From: Blakeslea trispora
Lineage: Eukaryota > Mucoromycota > Mucoromycetes > Mucorales > Choanephoraceae
Direction of reading: 5' to 3'
DNA: 64,000 nt
Assembly (NCBI GenBank): GCA_025331445.1
Contig: JAIWNE010000024.1
Coordinates: forward strand, 1 to 64,000
The translations under genes and the position numbers were made by a program. Positions 12,758 through 23,781 of the stretch are shown here, in pieces (position 1 is the first letter of the stretch; each line of letters starts with the position of its first letter). The notes under the pieces were generated by a model. That model saw nothing but the letters and a program-made list of their open reading frames with translations, ran no database searches and was not told the DNA's origin.

Positions 12758-12823
12758 AATATGATGATTCAAACAAAGAGAGTTTTTTTTTATATATGAA
12801 GAGAGAGAAAAAATGTATCTATA

Positions 12824-12871
12824 CTGTGTGTATATATATGTGTGTGTATGTATGCGTGTGTGTGTGTGTTT
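12824..12871. repeat. TG/TA-rich microsatellite
   Basis: This is alternating purine-pyrimidine sequence (runs of TG and TA) between the convergent 3' ends of the deacetylase and exonuclease genes. It probably lies in the overlapping 3' untranslated regions. Confidence 0.8.
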
Positions 12872-12926
12872 AAGATAGGTATGTATTGTATATATGATCA
12901 TGCTAAAAAAAATGATGCTAAAATAA

Positions 12927-15465
12927 TTAATGGATGGATCTATCAAGTCTTTTCAAAAAAGGGTGATTAAGTTGTCTCAAGACATGAAATATATCCAAAA
13001 GACAATAAGCATCGCATGAAGCATAGATGATCTGTTCTGGACTCAACGGACGCTTTTCCCAATTACTGAGTTGTTGACGCTTATTCAATGAACAATTCAG
13101 GTATTCAGATACCACACCCGAGAGACCTCCTATCATAGCTGTGCCTTGTTTTGTCTCGATCGACTTGAGATCCAGCATACTCTTGAGCTTCCATGACCTT
13201 GAAGATGGCATAGAAGAATGTAATAAATCTAAATCACCACTAAAATCATAGGCTATACGAACAATTTAGAATAACATCATCCCAAGAACGATCCTACTTG
13301 CCTATTTTAAGGATTTGATCATCTTCAAACAAGAGCCCAAGAATAACTTGTGCCAAATGAAGCAATTTAGCAGACTGTGGCTCAAACAGACTCTTGAAAT
13401 CAACCAGAAACACATAACCATCTAGATCCGTTGCAATCTGCATCAAGGCAGTCTTGACAATCCCTGTCTTTGCAAAACTAGGCACCCATTCCGTATCCAA
13501 TCCACAGACAGTAGATGCAGACAATATATTCTTCATCTGCATCAGAGTCTCGGCTGAATTGACCATGATACACTTGGCCTTGGCTGGTAACTGATACACT
13601 TTGTCCATGGTTGTCTTTTTGACCTTTTTCGGTGTCAATGTACTCCGATGTCTTGACATCAATTCGCCCTTCACTGTACCCAACATACGCTGATCTAACG
13701 GAAGTGCATTGTATCTACAATAAAACTCTTGTTGGTTATAGAGAGAAGCAAAATAAGGTGGCGCTGTAGTATCACACATGTCAATGAGTTCCTTGATGGC
13801 CAATCGAGCCATCACTGGATCATCTTGACAGACAAGATCGATCAGACCATTGAAATTAGCACTGGCATGAATGGAGATATCATTGTCCTCCAGTTGCTGT
13901 ATAGCGCGTTGAGCCAGGATAAATCGAAGGGTAGAGTAGCGCTGAGAGAGCATGATAAAATAACAAGCGTCTGAGGTCTCGTCTAGCTCCAGCTCTTTCA
14001 TCAGTTTGGCACCACATGTGACCAAGTCCTTTTGAAATTTACGCTCCTTGAGTCGAGAGAGTGGCTGTGTCTTGTCTGTGTTGTTCCGTAGATCCTCAAA
14101 GTAGTGGGCAGGCACGATATTTAGGTTACCCGCATAGGTAAATCGTAATTGCTTATTGATGAAACTGAGTAGCTGGTGTTGTAGCTCAAGCTGGTCTTGA
14201 TAGAACAGCAGTAAATGAGGACCATAGCCTGCTGTTAGAAACTGATCCGCTGTAGAAGTCACAGGAAACCAATCAAATAGATCTAAGCGTCGAACACAAA
14301 TGATGGCTTCATCATAGCATCCGTGCTTTATTAAGACACGACATAATTCTGCTCCTTTCGATTCATGCATACATCCTTTAGCTATACAGTTAGGCAGCTT
14401 AAATACATCCATCGCATAGTAAACAATGACAGGTGAAGAAATGGTGTCTATCATCTCAATCAGTCTTTGTTGGTGTTCCGGCATAAGTGAGAAACGATTG
14501 ATAAAGTCTTCGGATATGCCCAACATTTGAGCTAATGTGATTATATGCTCTTCTTCCTCATCGTCTTCCTCATCGTCTTCCTCCTCCTCGTCTTCATCTT
14601 CTTCTTCACTACTTGAGTCTATCTGTAAAAGATCATCCTTTACCAACACTTGTTCATCAAATGAAATCAAATCTGTTTGATAAGTAACTAGATTATCATC
14701 GAACGAAATCAAATCGACTTCTTTTGTTTCTTCCTCTAATGCCGTCAATTCTTTACATTTCGTATGTTGCACTTCCAACGGTGTATTAAAGAGTTGTTCA
14801 AGTGCCGAACATAAGCTTGTTGTCAACAACCGACGAAACCGATTGGACAGTTCTTTGTTTCTGGCATGTTCCGTGAAATAACTAGATAAAGCAGAAAGAG
14901 CATCCTAAATGCAACGATCAATCAAAAAAGAACAGAAACGAGTTATTTCTTCTTTTACCAGAATAAATGCACCTGGATTTTTACAATAATGCAAATGATT
15001 GGCTAAGCGTGTCTCTATCAATGAATTGGATGTTTCTATTTCACGAATCCTGAGATAGATCTCATGACTCTTGTAGACTTGAATCAAACGCAAAATGAGC
15101 ATAGGAGCATCCAGTTGTTGACATATCAACTTGAGCTCCTTGTCCGAGATGTATTGAAGAGACACATCAGGCGTGTCTGGAGGTATATTGGATGAAGGTC
15201 GTTCTGGTATGTCTGGTGTACCTATGGGTGTGACAGGTGCGGATACGGCTACTTTGACCATAGATTGGTTTTTGAAAGGAAAAGAAGGTGGTGGTCTGGG
15301 TAGGCTGGCTCGAATGGTACGGATGGATGCATCAGAAATGGTAGGTCTGTTTCTTGACTTTTCCAAATTGGAACTGGAAGCTGTCTTTCGGATGGGTATT
15401 GAAGTGATTTCCCATTCTTCATCAGGATCTGATTCGGTCTCTACCAACTCATTAGAAGGTATCAT
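12927..15465 (-). CDS. Mut-7/EXD3-like 3'-5' exonuclease
   Basis: The C-terminus is a DEDDy ribonuclease-D/WRN-type 3'-5' exonuclease. The first Asp and Glu are in CGLDTEW, the next Asp in FSGDLDLL, and Tyr plus the last Asp in YASCDAYCLLDIF. Exons are 14959-15465, 13302-14904 and 12927-13252, giving 811 residues. The N-terminus is low-complexity with Pro- and Ser-rich blocks, then an acidic run of Glu and Asp, then a long helical region as in MUT-7/EXD3 proteins. Intron 1 is needed to remove an in-frame stop. Intron 2 (13253-13301) appears to use a GC donor, AATAG followed by GCAAGT; this keeps the expected motif (KIAYDFSGDL). A conventional GT donor 4 nt on, joined to an internal acceptor, would delete several residues of it. 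C. elegans MUT-7 acts in RNAi and small-RNA maturation; the role here is unknown. Confidence 0.85.
13253..13301 (-). other. Predicted GC-AG intron in the exonuclease gene
   Basis: This 49-nt intron has donor GCAAGT preceded by AATAG and acceptor TATAG. The frame across the join is correct and the protein motif around an active-site Asp is intact. See the finding for the competing GT-AG model. Confidence 0.65.
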
Positions 15466-16090
15466 TTACTTTTTTAATCTCTCTCTCTTTTTTCAAAGAA
15501 GAAAGAAAAGTATGATGAGGTGTAATCCTTTTAAGTTACTTTACACTATTCGTTGTCTTTCTAAAGCGTTAATTTTTTTTTTCTGAATTTTAATAGTTGT
15601 GGGGTGTTTAGAAAATAACCTAACAAAGGATTTTAACAGTCTTGAGACAGAGTTATAAAGCAAGACGATAGTTTAGTAAATGAAACAAAGTCAAACAAAG
15701 CCTGAGTTCGATTGAATGACACACTCTTCATGACTGCAATACCATTTAATGTGTGGTAAAAATGATGAACACACTAAAACCAATGGGATTGTGTTTATAC
15801 ACAATTGAATCTTTGATGAGAGACATAGATAACATTGTTTGAGTATTATACATCAGACAAGTAACAAGACCTTGGTTCATGAGTTATGTCCTATTGTATA
15901 AGCATTTGGGGAGAAAATAAGCTGAGCCAACATTTAAAAGTAATAGCGCACTGACTGTTGCTGTCAATTGTATTTTTCTTTTTTAAGCAAATGCACTGAG
16001 GTTGAATTTATCTAGTCTACTTTTTTTTTTTCAGAAAGTTGTTTTTTTCTTTCCTTTCTTTCTATATCCATATTCTCTCTCTCTCTCTTG
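15466..16090. other. Bidirectional promoter region
   Basis: This 625 nt lies between the divergent exonuclease and presequence protease genes. The protease side ends in a CT-rich tract directly before its ATG (CTCTCTCTCTCTTG) with no TATA box. No coding signal is seen. Confidence 0.5.
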
Positions 16091-19000
16091 ATGTCGATTC
16101 AGTTGGGCCTTTCAGCACGACTTTTTAGAAACAGTGCCAGACAATACACTACCAAGGGTAATAGTAAAAAAAAAAGAGACCATGATGGATACAATTATTC
16201 TTACTATTATGCACTCGATATAGCTACCTTGGCCCCCGGTCAAAAGTTACAAGGCTATCAAGTGCAACAAGTAAAGTCATCAACCTTCCCATGTATTGTT
16301 CAAACTCGAATGTTTATTTTTTTTTTGTTTAGGTTCGAAAAGTACCAGAGCTCGAATTGACAGCCATTAGCCTAAAGCATGAAACAACAGGTGCACAACA
16401 CTTGCATATTGAAAGAGAGGATGCCAACAATGTTTTTGCTGTTGGATTTCATACACCAGTGACAGACAGTACTGGTGTACCTCATATATTGGTAAGTGTG
16501 TATAATCAAATATCCAAAAGAAGATAAAAGTTGATATCTTTTGTTAGGAACATACAACATTATGTGGAAGTGAAAAGTATCCTGTGAGAGATCCATTTTT
16601 CAAGATGTTGAATCGAAGTCTAGCTACCTTTATGAATGCCTTTACCGGTAACAAACAATCGATTGAATGACCATGAATTGCAAACTAGACACATGTTTCT
16701 ATAGCTAGCGATTACACAATCTATCCATTTGCAACCACCAATTCTGTTGACTATGAAAATTTACGTAATGTTTACATGGATGCTGTCTTTCACCCAAGAT
16801 TAGATAGACTCGATTTCAAACAAGAAGGATGGCGTCTAGAACATCAAGAACCAACAGGCAAGAAAGCAGTAATATTCGTTTATAAGAAAAAAGAAAAAGT
16901 GTTCAAGCGCATGCTAATCTTGTTTTATCAACATTAGATCTATCTACGCCTATCCAATTCAAGGGTGTTGTTTATAATGAAATGAAGGGCCAAGTGGTAA
17001 GTCAAGCTCCTATGGGGAATACTTTTTCATCTAGCATCTTTTTTTTTTTCTAAAATTTTCTTATAGTCGGATGCCAATTATCTATTCTATATTCGTACAC
17101 AACAAGCCATGTTTCCCGGTACAACTTATGAGCATGCCAGTGGTGGTGATCCTGAATTTATCACTGACTTGACGCATCAACAACTACTTGATTTCCACAA
17201 GAGACATTATCATCCCAGTAATGCTCGATTCTTCACCTACGGCAATTTCCCCCTTGAAAAGCACTTGGCTGCTATTGATGAAAAGTTGAAGGGTTTCACA
17301 GCATCCAAAGTACCTTTTGTCAACAAATCTGTTCAACCTTGGAGTGGATCCAAGAGCGTAGAGACAACATGTGCATTAGATCCTATGAGTCCTGCTGATA
17401 AACAAGTGAAACTATCCTTGTCTTACCTTACCAACGAAATTACAGATACATTCGAGTCATTCTCGATGCGTCTGCTGTCTTATCTCTTGTTGGATGGACA
17501 TGCATCACCTATGTATAAGGCCTTGATTGATACAAACCTTGGTTCTGAATTCACCATCAACACAGGTTATGATGGTAGCACAAGGTAAGAGAAAAACACA
17601 TTGTATAGAAGGGTTGAATTCATATGTTGGAGTTTAGCACAAGTACCATGTCGATTGGCTTACAAGGTGTAAAGGATTCCGAAGTGGACAAGGTGAAGCA
17701 AACCATTCAATCTGTTCTTGAACAAGCAAGACAAGAAGGATTTGATCCTCAACGTATTGAAGCAGCCATTCATCAAATGGAATTAGGTCAAAAACATGCA
17801 AGTACTCTGTCTTTCTCAAGGAGATCTCAAACAATTAACCTTGTTTTGAACATTAGAAAACAGCAGATTTCGGCTTAACTATTATGCACGGTATCACTTC
17901 AGGTTGGTTCAACCATGTGGATCCCGCCGATCTTTTGGAGATCAACAAAAACCTGGACCGTCTCAAGTCTGAATTAGCCAAGGGCAATTTCTTTGAAAGT
18001 CTGATTGATAAATATCTCCTCCACAATCCACACAAGCTCTCGTTTGTGATGCGACCTGATGAACATTATACAGCCAATACACTTGCTGAAGAAAAGGAGA
18101 GATTGGATCGCAAGGTGCAAGGCTTGACGGATGCAGACAAGGCACAGATTGCTCAAGATGGTAAAGATTTGTTGGCATCTCAAGACAAGACAGAAGATCT
18201 CTCTTGTCTTCCTACACTTTCATTAAGTGACATTGCTCCCAAAGCCAAGCATACTGTCCTGGAACATACCGGTCTCTGCAACACACCTGTTCAATGGAGA
18301 ACAACAGCAACGAACGGCATCACTTATTTCAGAGCCATCAGTTCACTCCCTTTCCTTCCTGATGATCTCAAGGTCTATTTGCCACTGTTTTGTGATGCTC
18401 TCTTATCCTTGGGTACTCGCCAACAATCGATGGCTGAGATTGATGAAGAGATCCGTCTCTATACAGGCGGTCTTCGTGCTTCCAGTACACTGACCATCAA
18501 TCACTCGGACATTGATCATATTGAAGAAGGTATTGCTCTCAGTGGTAACTGTCTAGATCGAAATATTGATCGCATGTATGATATTCTGTCTAAATTGATT
18601 CATGAGACCAATTTTGATGAACTGGATAAATTAAAGACATTGATTATTGGTGTAAGTGGAAAACACGTATTCAAAACAAAAAAAAAAACTGACCTCTGTG
18701 TTTAGAATGCTTCTTCTATGGCCAATTCAGTTGCCTATTCTGGTCATGTATTCGCACGTACTTTTGCCGGAGCCAGTTTAACACCTGGTATGCACACCTC
18801 TGAAATTCTGAGTGGTATGACTCAAGTGAATTTCATGAGTCGATTGGCTGCACAAGAAGATGTATCTAAAGTAGCCGACAAATTAAAGCAAATTGCTTCT
18901 GCCGTCTTGACACAATCCTCATTACGTATCGCTGTCACATCCGGTGAAGATGCAGTTGAGAGCAACACAAGATCTCTCTTGAGCTTTATTGAAGGTTTAC

Positions 19001-19751
19001 CTATGGAAGGCAAAGCAGTTCCTGGTGTTCCTGTAAGTTTTTTTTTTTTACAAGAGAATAGAGATTGATTGATTGATCCCACTTTTTTGAACAGAGTCCA
19101 TTTGCCCCAGATTATAAAAAGACATTCTTTCCATTACCTTTTCAAGTAAACTTTTCTGCCAAAGTGCTTCGTGGTGTACCCTATACTCATCCTGACGGTG
19201 CCAGTCTTCAGGTATTATCTTCTCTGATGACAAATCATTATCTCCATCGAGAAATCCGGGAAAAGAACGGTGCCTACGGAGGTGGTGCTCGATACAGTGG
19301 TCTCGGTGGCCTCTTTTCTTTCTATTCTTACCGAGACCCTCGTACACTTGAAACCTTGGATACTTTTACCAAATCCATCGATTGGGTTCAACAACGCAAC
19401 TTTACTGATCAAGAACTGACAGAATCCAAACTAGCTATTTTCCAAGATGTAGATGCACCTCAAAGTGTATCTGAAGAAGGCATGCTTCAATTTGTTCATG
19501 GTATATCTGATGAGATGAGACAATTGTAAGTCACTTTTTCATATGGGAATTTTTTTTTGTATTGATCTGTATAATCAATTAGGCGACGTGAATCACTCTT
19601 AAAAGTGACTCAAGATGATATTAAACGAGTGGCTCATACTTATTTAGAGAAACCTTTCCAAGAAAACTGTTACTCTACTGCCTTGCTTGGTGAAGCCAAC
19701 AGTCGAATCACAACAGAAGGTGGTTGGCATATCAATGAATGGACAAAATAA
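16091..19751 (+). CDS. CYM1: Mitochondrial presequence protease (PreP/Cym1, M16C)
   Basis: This is a zinc metallopeptidase of the mitochondrial matrix that degrades cleaved presequences and other short peptides. There are eleven exons: 16091-16270, 16333-16491, 16548-16647, 16705-16857, 16938-16996, 17067-17584, 17638-17797, 17857-18651, 18706-19032, 19095-19525 and 19583-19751. They give 1016 residues, close to the family size. An Arg/Ser-rich N-terminus ([13 protein letters not shown]) looks like a targeting signal. The inverted zinc motif HILEH is split by intron 2 between Leu and Glu. Family blocks [40 protein letters not shown] and, near the end, [15 protein letters not shown] are clear. 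Introns 4 and 7 appear to have GC donors (GCAAGA, GCAAGT). The start is the first ATG, inside a CT-rich leader. Isocitrate lyase follows 232 nt downstream. Confidence 0.95.
16858..16937 (+). other. Predicted GC-AG intron in the presequence protease gene
   Basis: The donor is ACAG followed by GCAAGA and the acceptor is CATTAG. None of the nearby GT dinucleotides gives the phase needed to enter the next conserved exon, so the GC donor is the only simple solution I found. Confidence 0.7.
17798..17856 (+). other. Possible GC-AG intron in the presequence protease gene
   Basis: The donor is CAT followed by GCAAGT and the acceptor is CATTAG. It gives [13 protein letters not shown], the same spacing as relatives. 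An alternative GT donor (GTACTC) 4 nt later with acceptor AACAG is also in frame but one residue shorter. Confidence 0.55.
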
Positions 19752-19928
19752 AATTTAGTATTAGATAATATCCGGGAATATGATTCGTTCGGACCAATGA
19801 TAAAAAAGCAAAAAAAAAATGTAAATGCGATTTCACATGGGAGTAAACCACTTTATCACATGCATGATTCTTTAGCCATAAAAAAAATGATGGCTCCGAG
19901 TTTCTCCCCCCCTCCTCCTGATGAAAGC

Positions 19929-19936
19929 TATAAATA
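19929..19936 (+). promoter_or_regulatory. TATA box of isocitrate lyase
   Basis: TATAAATA begins 55 nt upstream of the ATG at 19984. A CCAAT motif lies near 19795 and a C-rich block near 19906, both in the short 232-nt promoter behind the protease gene. Confidence 0.6.
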
Positions 19937-19983
19937 CCAGTATTCATTTCTTTTTTCTTTTCTTCTTTAACAAAAAAAACAAA

Positions 19984-21715
19984 ATGACTGTAGATGATGA
20001 ACAAAAGCTCTTTCTTGAAGAAGTTGAAAAAGTAAAACAGTGGTGGTCTTCACCTCGTTTTGCTAATGTAAAGCGTCCTTATACTGCTGAAGCTATTGTA
20101 TCCAAGAGAGGTTATTTCCCTATTCAATACAGATCGGATGTTCAAGCCAAGAAGGTCTGGAAACTCCTTCAGAACCATAAGGCCAATGGCACGACTTCTC
20201 ATACATTTGGTGCCCTTGATCCCGTTCAGGTTACTCAGATGGCTCCTCATCTTGAAACAGTCTATGTGTCTGGCTGGCAATGTTCTTCCACTGCCTCTAC
20301 TTCCAATGAACCTGGTCCAGATCTTGCTGATTATCCTATGGACACCGTACCCAACAAGGTAGAACATTTGTTCTTTGCTCAGCTTTTCCATGATCGTAAA
20401 CAAAGAGAAGCTCGTCTTGCCATGTCGCCTCAAGAACGTGCAAAGACACCTGCTATTGATTACCTAAGACCTATTATTGCTGATGGTGATACTGGTCATG
20501 GTGGTATTACTGCCGTGATGAAGTTGGCCAAGATGTTTGTTGAACGTGGTGCTGCTGGTATGCATGGTAAGTTTTCTCTCTTATAGTTAGTAATCTATCT
20601 ATATTAAGTTCCTTTTTTTTTTATAGTCGAGGATCAATCGCCTTCTACTAAAAAGTGTGGACATATGGCTGGTAAGGTATTGGTGCCTATTGGTGAACAC
20701 ATCAACCGTTTGGTAGCTATTCGTGTTCAATATGATATTATGGGTGTTGAAAACTTGATTGTTGCTCGTTCTGATGCTGAGGCCGCTACCTTGATCACAT
20801 CCAACATTGATCCCCGTGACCATGAATTTATCGTCGGTACCACCAACCCTCAAGCAGGTGCCTTGGCTAGCCTGATGAACGAAGCGGAGGCTGCCGGTAA
20901 GACAGGTGCTGCCCTTCAAGCTGTTGAAGATGAATGGATTGCTAAAGCCGGTCTTAAGCGATTCGGTACAGCTGTGGCTGATGAACTTCAAAAGGCCGGT
21001 AAGGCCAGTGCTGCTCAACAATTCCTCAACAAGATCCATTACAAGTCCAATGCAGAGGCCCGTGCGATTGCCAAGAATGAATATGGTATTGATATCTTCT
21101 GGGACTGGGATCTTCCTCGTGTTCGTGAAGGTCTTTATCGTTATGAAGGTGGTACTGAAGCTGCTACTTCCCGTGCTGTTGCCTTTGCACCTTTTGCTGA
21201 TATGTTATGGATGGAAACCAAGAAACCTATTCTTTCTCAAGCCAAACAATTCTCTGAAGGTGTTCTTTCCGTCTACCCCAACGCTCTTTTATGTTACAAC
21301 CTGTCTCCTTCTTTCAACTGGTAAGTTTTTTTTTTTAAAAAAAAAAGTAGTTTTTCTTTTTTTTTTTCTAATATCTATGGTTAGGGATGCTGCTGGTTTG
21401 AACGATAATGCTATGCAATCTTATATTCATGATTTGGCTAAGCTTGGCTTTGTATGGCAATTTATCACATTGGGTGGTCTTCATGCAAATGCTTTGGCTA
21501 CTGCTACATTTGCAAAGGCTTACAAGGAATACGGCATGCTTGGTTATGTCAGTCAAGTCCAACGTAGAGAACGCGAACATGGTGTCGATGTACTTCAACA
21601 TCAAAAATGGTCAGGTGCCAATTACGTGGATGAACTTATCAAGGTAGTCACAGGTGGTGTTGCTGCTACAGCTGCTATGGGTAAAGGTGTCACTGAAGAC
21701 CAATTCAAGTCTTAG
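19984..21715 (+). CDS. ICL1: Isocitrate lyase
   Basis: This glyoxylate-cycle enzyme cleaves isocitrate to succinate and glyoxylate and is needed for growth on acetate or fatty acids. Exons are 19984-20566, 20627-21320 and 21385-21715, giving 535 residues, normal for fungal enzymes. The signature KKCGHM with the catalytic Cys is at 203-208. Metal and substrate blocks [15 protein letters not shown] and NCSP-like NLSPSFNWD are in order, the last split by intron 2. The fungal insertion with [12 protein letters not shown] near residue 80 is present. The C-terminus (FKS) is not a canonical peroxisomal SKL. The chosen start follows a TATA box and gives [14 protein letters not shown], which matches the family; an in-frame ATG at 19921 precedes the TATA box and was rejected. 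Expression is usually induced by two-carbon sources. Confidence 0.97.
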
Positions 21716-22669
21716 TTGTACATAACATGACATGTAACTTTAGAATTTTTATTTTTTATATTTCCAATATTCCTCATCACTTGATTTCATTAAAGTACAT
21801 TGTACATTCAACTTCCGTTCCCCCCCCCCACATTTTCTTATCTCTTTTTATTATTTCAAATGACAAAAAAAAATCGTTTTTAAATGTAGGAAGGCACGTG
21901 ATGTTATGGTCGTGAGAAAGTGTTTAGAATGTGATTGGCAAGGAATGTTCTGATGTCACAGTCATTTTTTTTTTTGACAAGATTATCTTTAGATTCTTGG
22001 TGAATCAGCTATATTTACACCCTCTTTTTTTAAGAAAGAATGGGCAGTATGGGGGAACGATAACACTAAGGAAACAGAGCAAGATACATTCAGTATGAAA
22101 GAGAGTTTCTTCATAAAGAGATTACAGTCGAAATAACAACAAATAGCCTTTGTGTTAAAGCCAGATCATCCAAATATTCTAACTCAGCTCACTTTCTGAA
22201 ATGAATTGGGTAGAACTTGTTGTATTTTAGACACTATGTGTTGCCTATAAGAATCACAAGCATTGCATCATACTCACAACTCTCTCTCTCTCTTTTCAAC
22301 CCCTCATTGTGAATTTTAAGACAAAGCCACCATTGTCTATAGAACTGTTTCCCCCCTCTTCAAAAGCAACAATGGCCTATCTCCCTTACTTATACCTTAT
22401 ACGCTGAATCAAACAAGAAAAAAGATCTCCGTCATCATTAAACATTACAAAGCGTACATAAATATCAGGCTGTACATGGAATCTCTTGCAACTAAAGAAC
22501 TCTCTTTTATGTCAAGAAACACACTTATCCAACTACTGATGCCATCAAATCATTTACTTTTGATAAAGAAAGAATTTGATTGGGTACCAAAAAACCACTC
22601 TTTTTTTTTATATATATATATATGTTGTAAGATTCTATAAATGTGCACAAGTGAAAAAAAAAATGGGCC
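21716..22669. other. Intergenic region between convergent genes
   Basis: This holds the 3' ends of isocitrate lyase and the glutamate-cysteine ligase modifier gene. A run of C is visible near 21821-21830 and a TA microsatellite near 22611-22624. I see no gene. Confidence 0.55.
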
Positions 22670-23721
22670 TTAGATGACGTCGCCAACAACAATGTAACTA
22701 ACAAGGACATAGGTTAAAAAACAGAACACCCAATAATCATCCACTTACCCTTTATCTGCCACAATACTTCTATTCTTGAAAAAGACATTATACTTCAAGA
22801 CCCAGCGTGGCTTGACCTGGGTTGTCTCACTCAATACAATGTTATTCTTCAATAGTCTTGTCAGTGACTCTGTAGTAAGGATATCTTTTAAAAAAGAGAA
22901 AAGCGTTATTGTGGCGGGTCGGACGTTGAATATTTTAAATCTCAGTACCTGTGGTGTCACCATTAAAAGTGATCTCGACCCCATTTTGTTTACCAAATTC
23001 AACAAGATCTCTAGGTAATTCACTGCATTGATTAAAGTGGACTTGATCGACTGAAGGCTTGACTTGGTGTTCTGGGTTGCTTAGGAAGGCTTCTAATGTC
23101 TTGATGTCAAAGTCAGCTAATCCAAGCTTGGAGATGACACCTTGATGATGATAAGCTTCTAAATCCTTCCATGCTTTTTCAACCGCACTGGCCTCTTGTG
23201 GTTGATCGAACGAAACGACAAATGTGTCAATTGATTGAACATCCAATAGCTGTTGAAGATGATGAATGGCTTTATCAATGTTGGAAACTTGGTATTCAGA
23301 GCAACGATCCAAGTGAAAGAGTTTGGCTAATAAAAACAATAAACATCTACAAAAAAACCTTTATATAACCTCTCTTAACTTACCTGTAACCTCTATATCT
23401 TCACGATCATCAGGGTGAATTCGACTACTCATTCTTAAATCAGGGACCTCTAGCAGCTTGCTCTCGGTATAATAACGAAAAGATGGCTTATCAGAACCAA
23501 ACAAAGAAGTCTGTAATGTGTCTTGAATGGCTTGCATCAACTAACAATGCTTGTTATTCGCCCAGTCTAGTTTCAAAAATCTCTAGACAAACCTCTGTAT
23601 TTGACTTTTGATTCCATGCATTGTTGGCTGTGGTTGTTGTACGCATAACATTACCTGTAAAGAGCACAATCTGCTCAAAGCCAGGCATAGAAATTTGATT
23701 TGTAAAATGAGGTGATGGCAT
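22670..23721 (-). CDS. GCLM: Glutamate-cysteine ligase modifier subunit (GCLM)
   Basis: This is an aldo/keto-reductase-fold protein that binds the catalytic glutamate-cysteine ligase and raises its efficiency in glutathione synthesis. Exons are 23593-23721, 23384-23540, 22949-23326, 22749-22884 and 22670-22697, giving 275 residues, almost the animal GCLM length. Blocks resembling animal GCLM are VLFTGNVMR at the N-terminus, IHPDDREDIEVTAKLF, KLGLADFDIKTLEAF, VKPSVDQVHFNQCSELP and the C-terminal PRWVLKYNVFFKNRSIVADKG followed by YIV. The last exon codes only nine residues, but its GYIV start matches the family, which supports the call. The canonical catalytic tetrad of true reductases is not evident, in line with a regulatory subunit. 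A TATA box lies 55-60 nt upstream. Confidence 0.88.
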
Positions 23722-23775
23722 GATGATAAAGAAAAAAAGTAGAAAAGAGACTGAAAAATGAAACCAATGCTCGGC

Positions 23776-23781
23776 TTTATA
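23776..23781 (-). promoter_or_regulatory. TATA box of the GCLM gene
   Basis: TATAAA on the minus strand, 54 nt upstream of the ATG at 23721, sits in a GC-richer context (GGAGTATAAAGCCGAG). Confidence 0.55.

Noticed and set aside
19921..19983. Upstream in-frame ATG extending isocitrate lyase by 21 residues
   Set aside because: The ATG precedes the TATA box and the extension is a low-complexity Phe/Asn/Lys run absent from the family.
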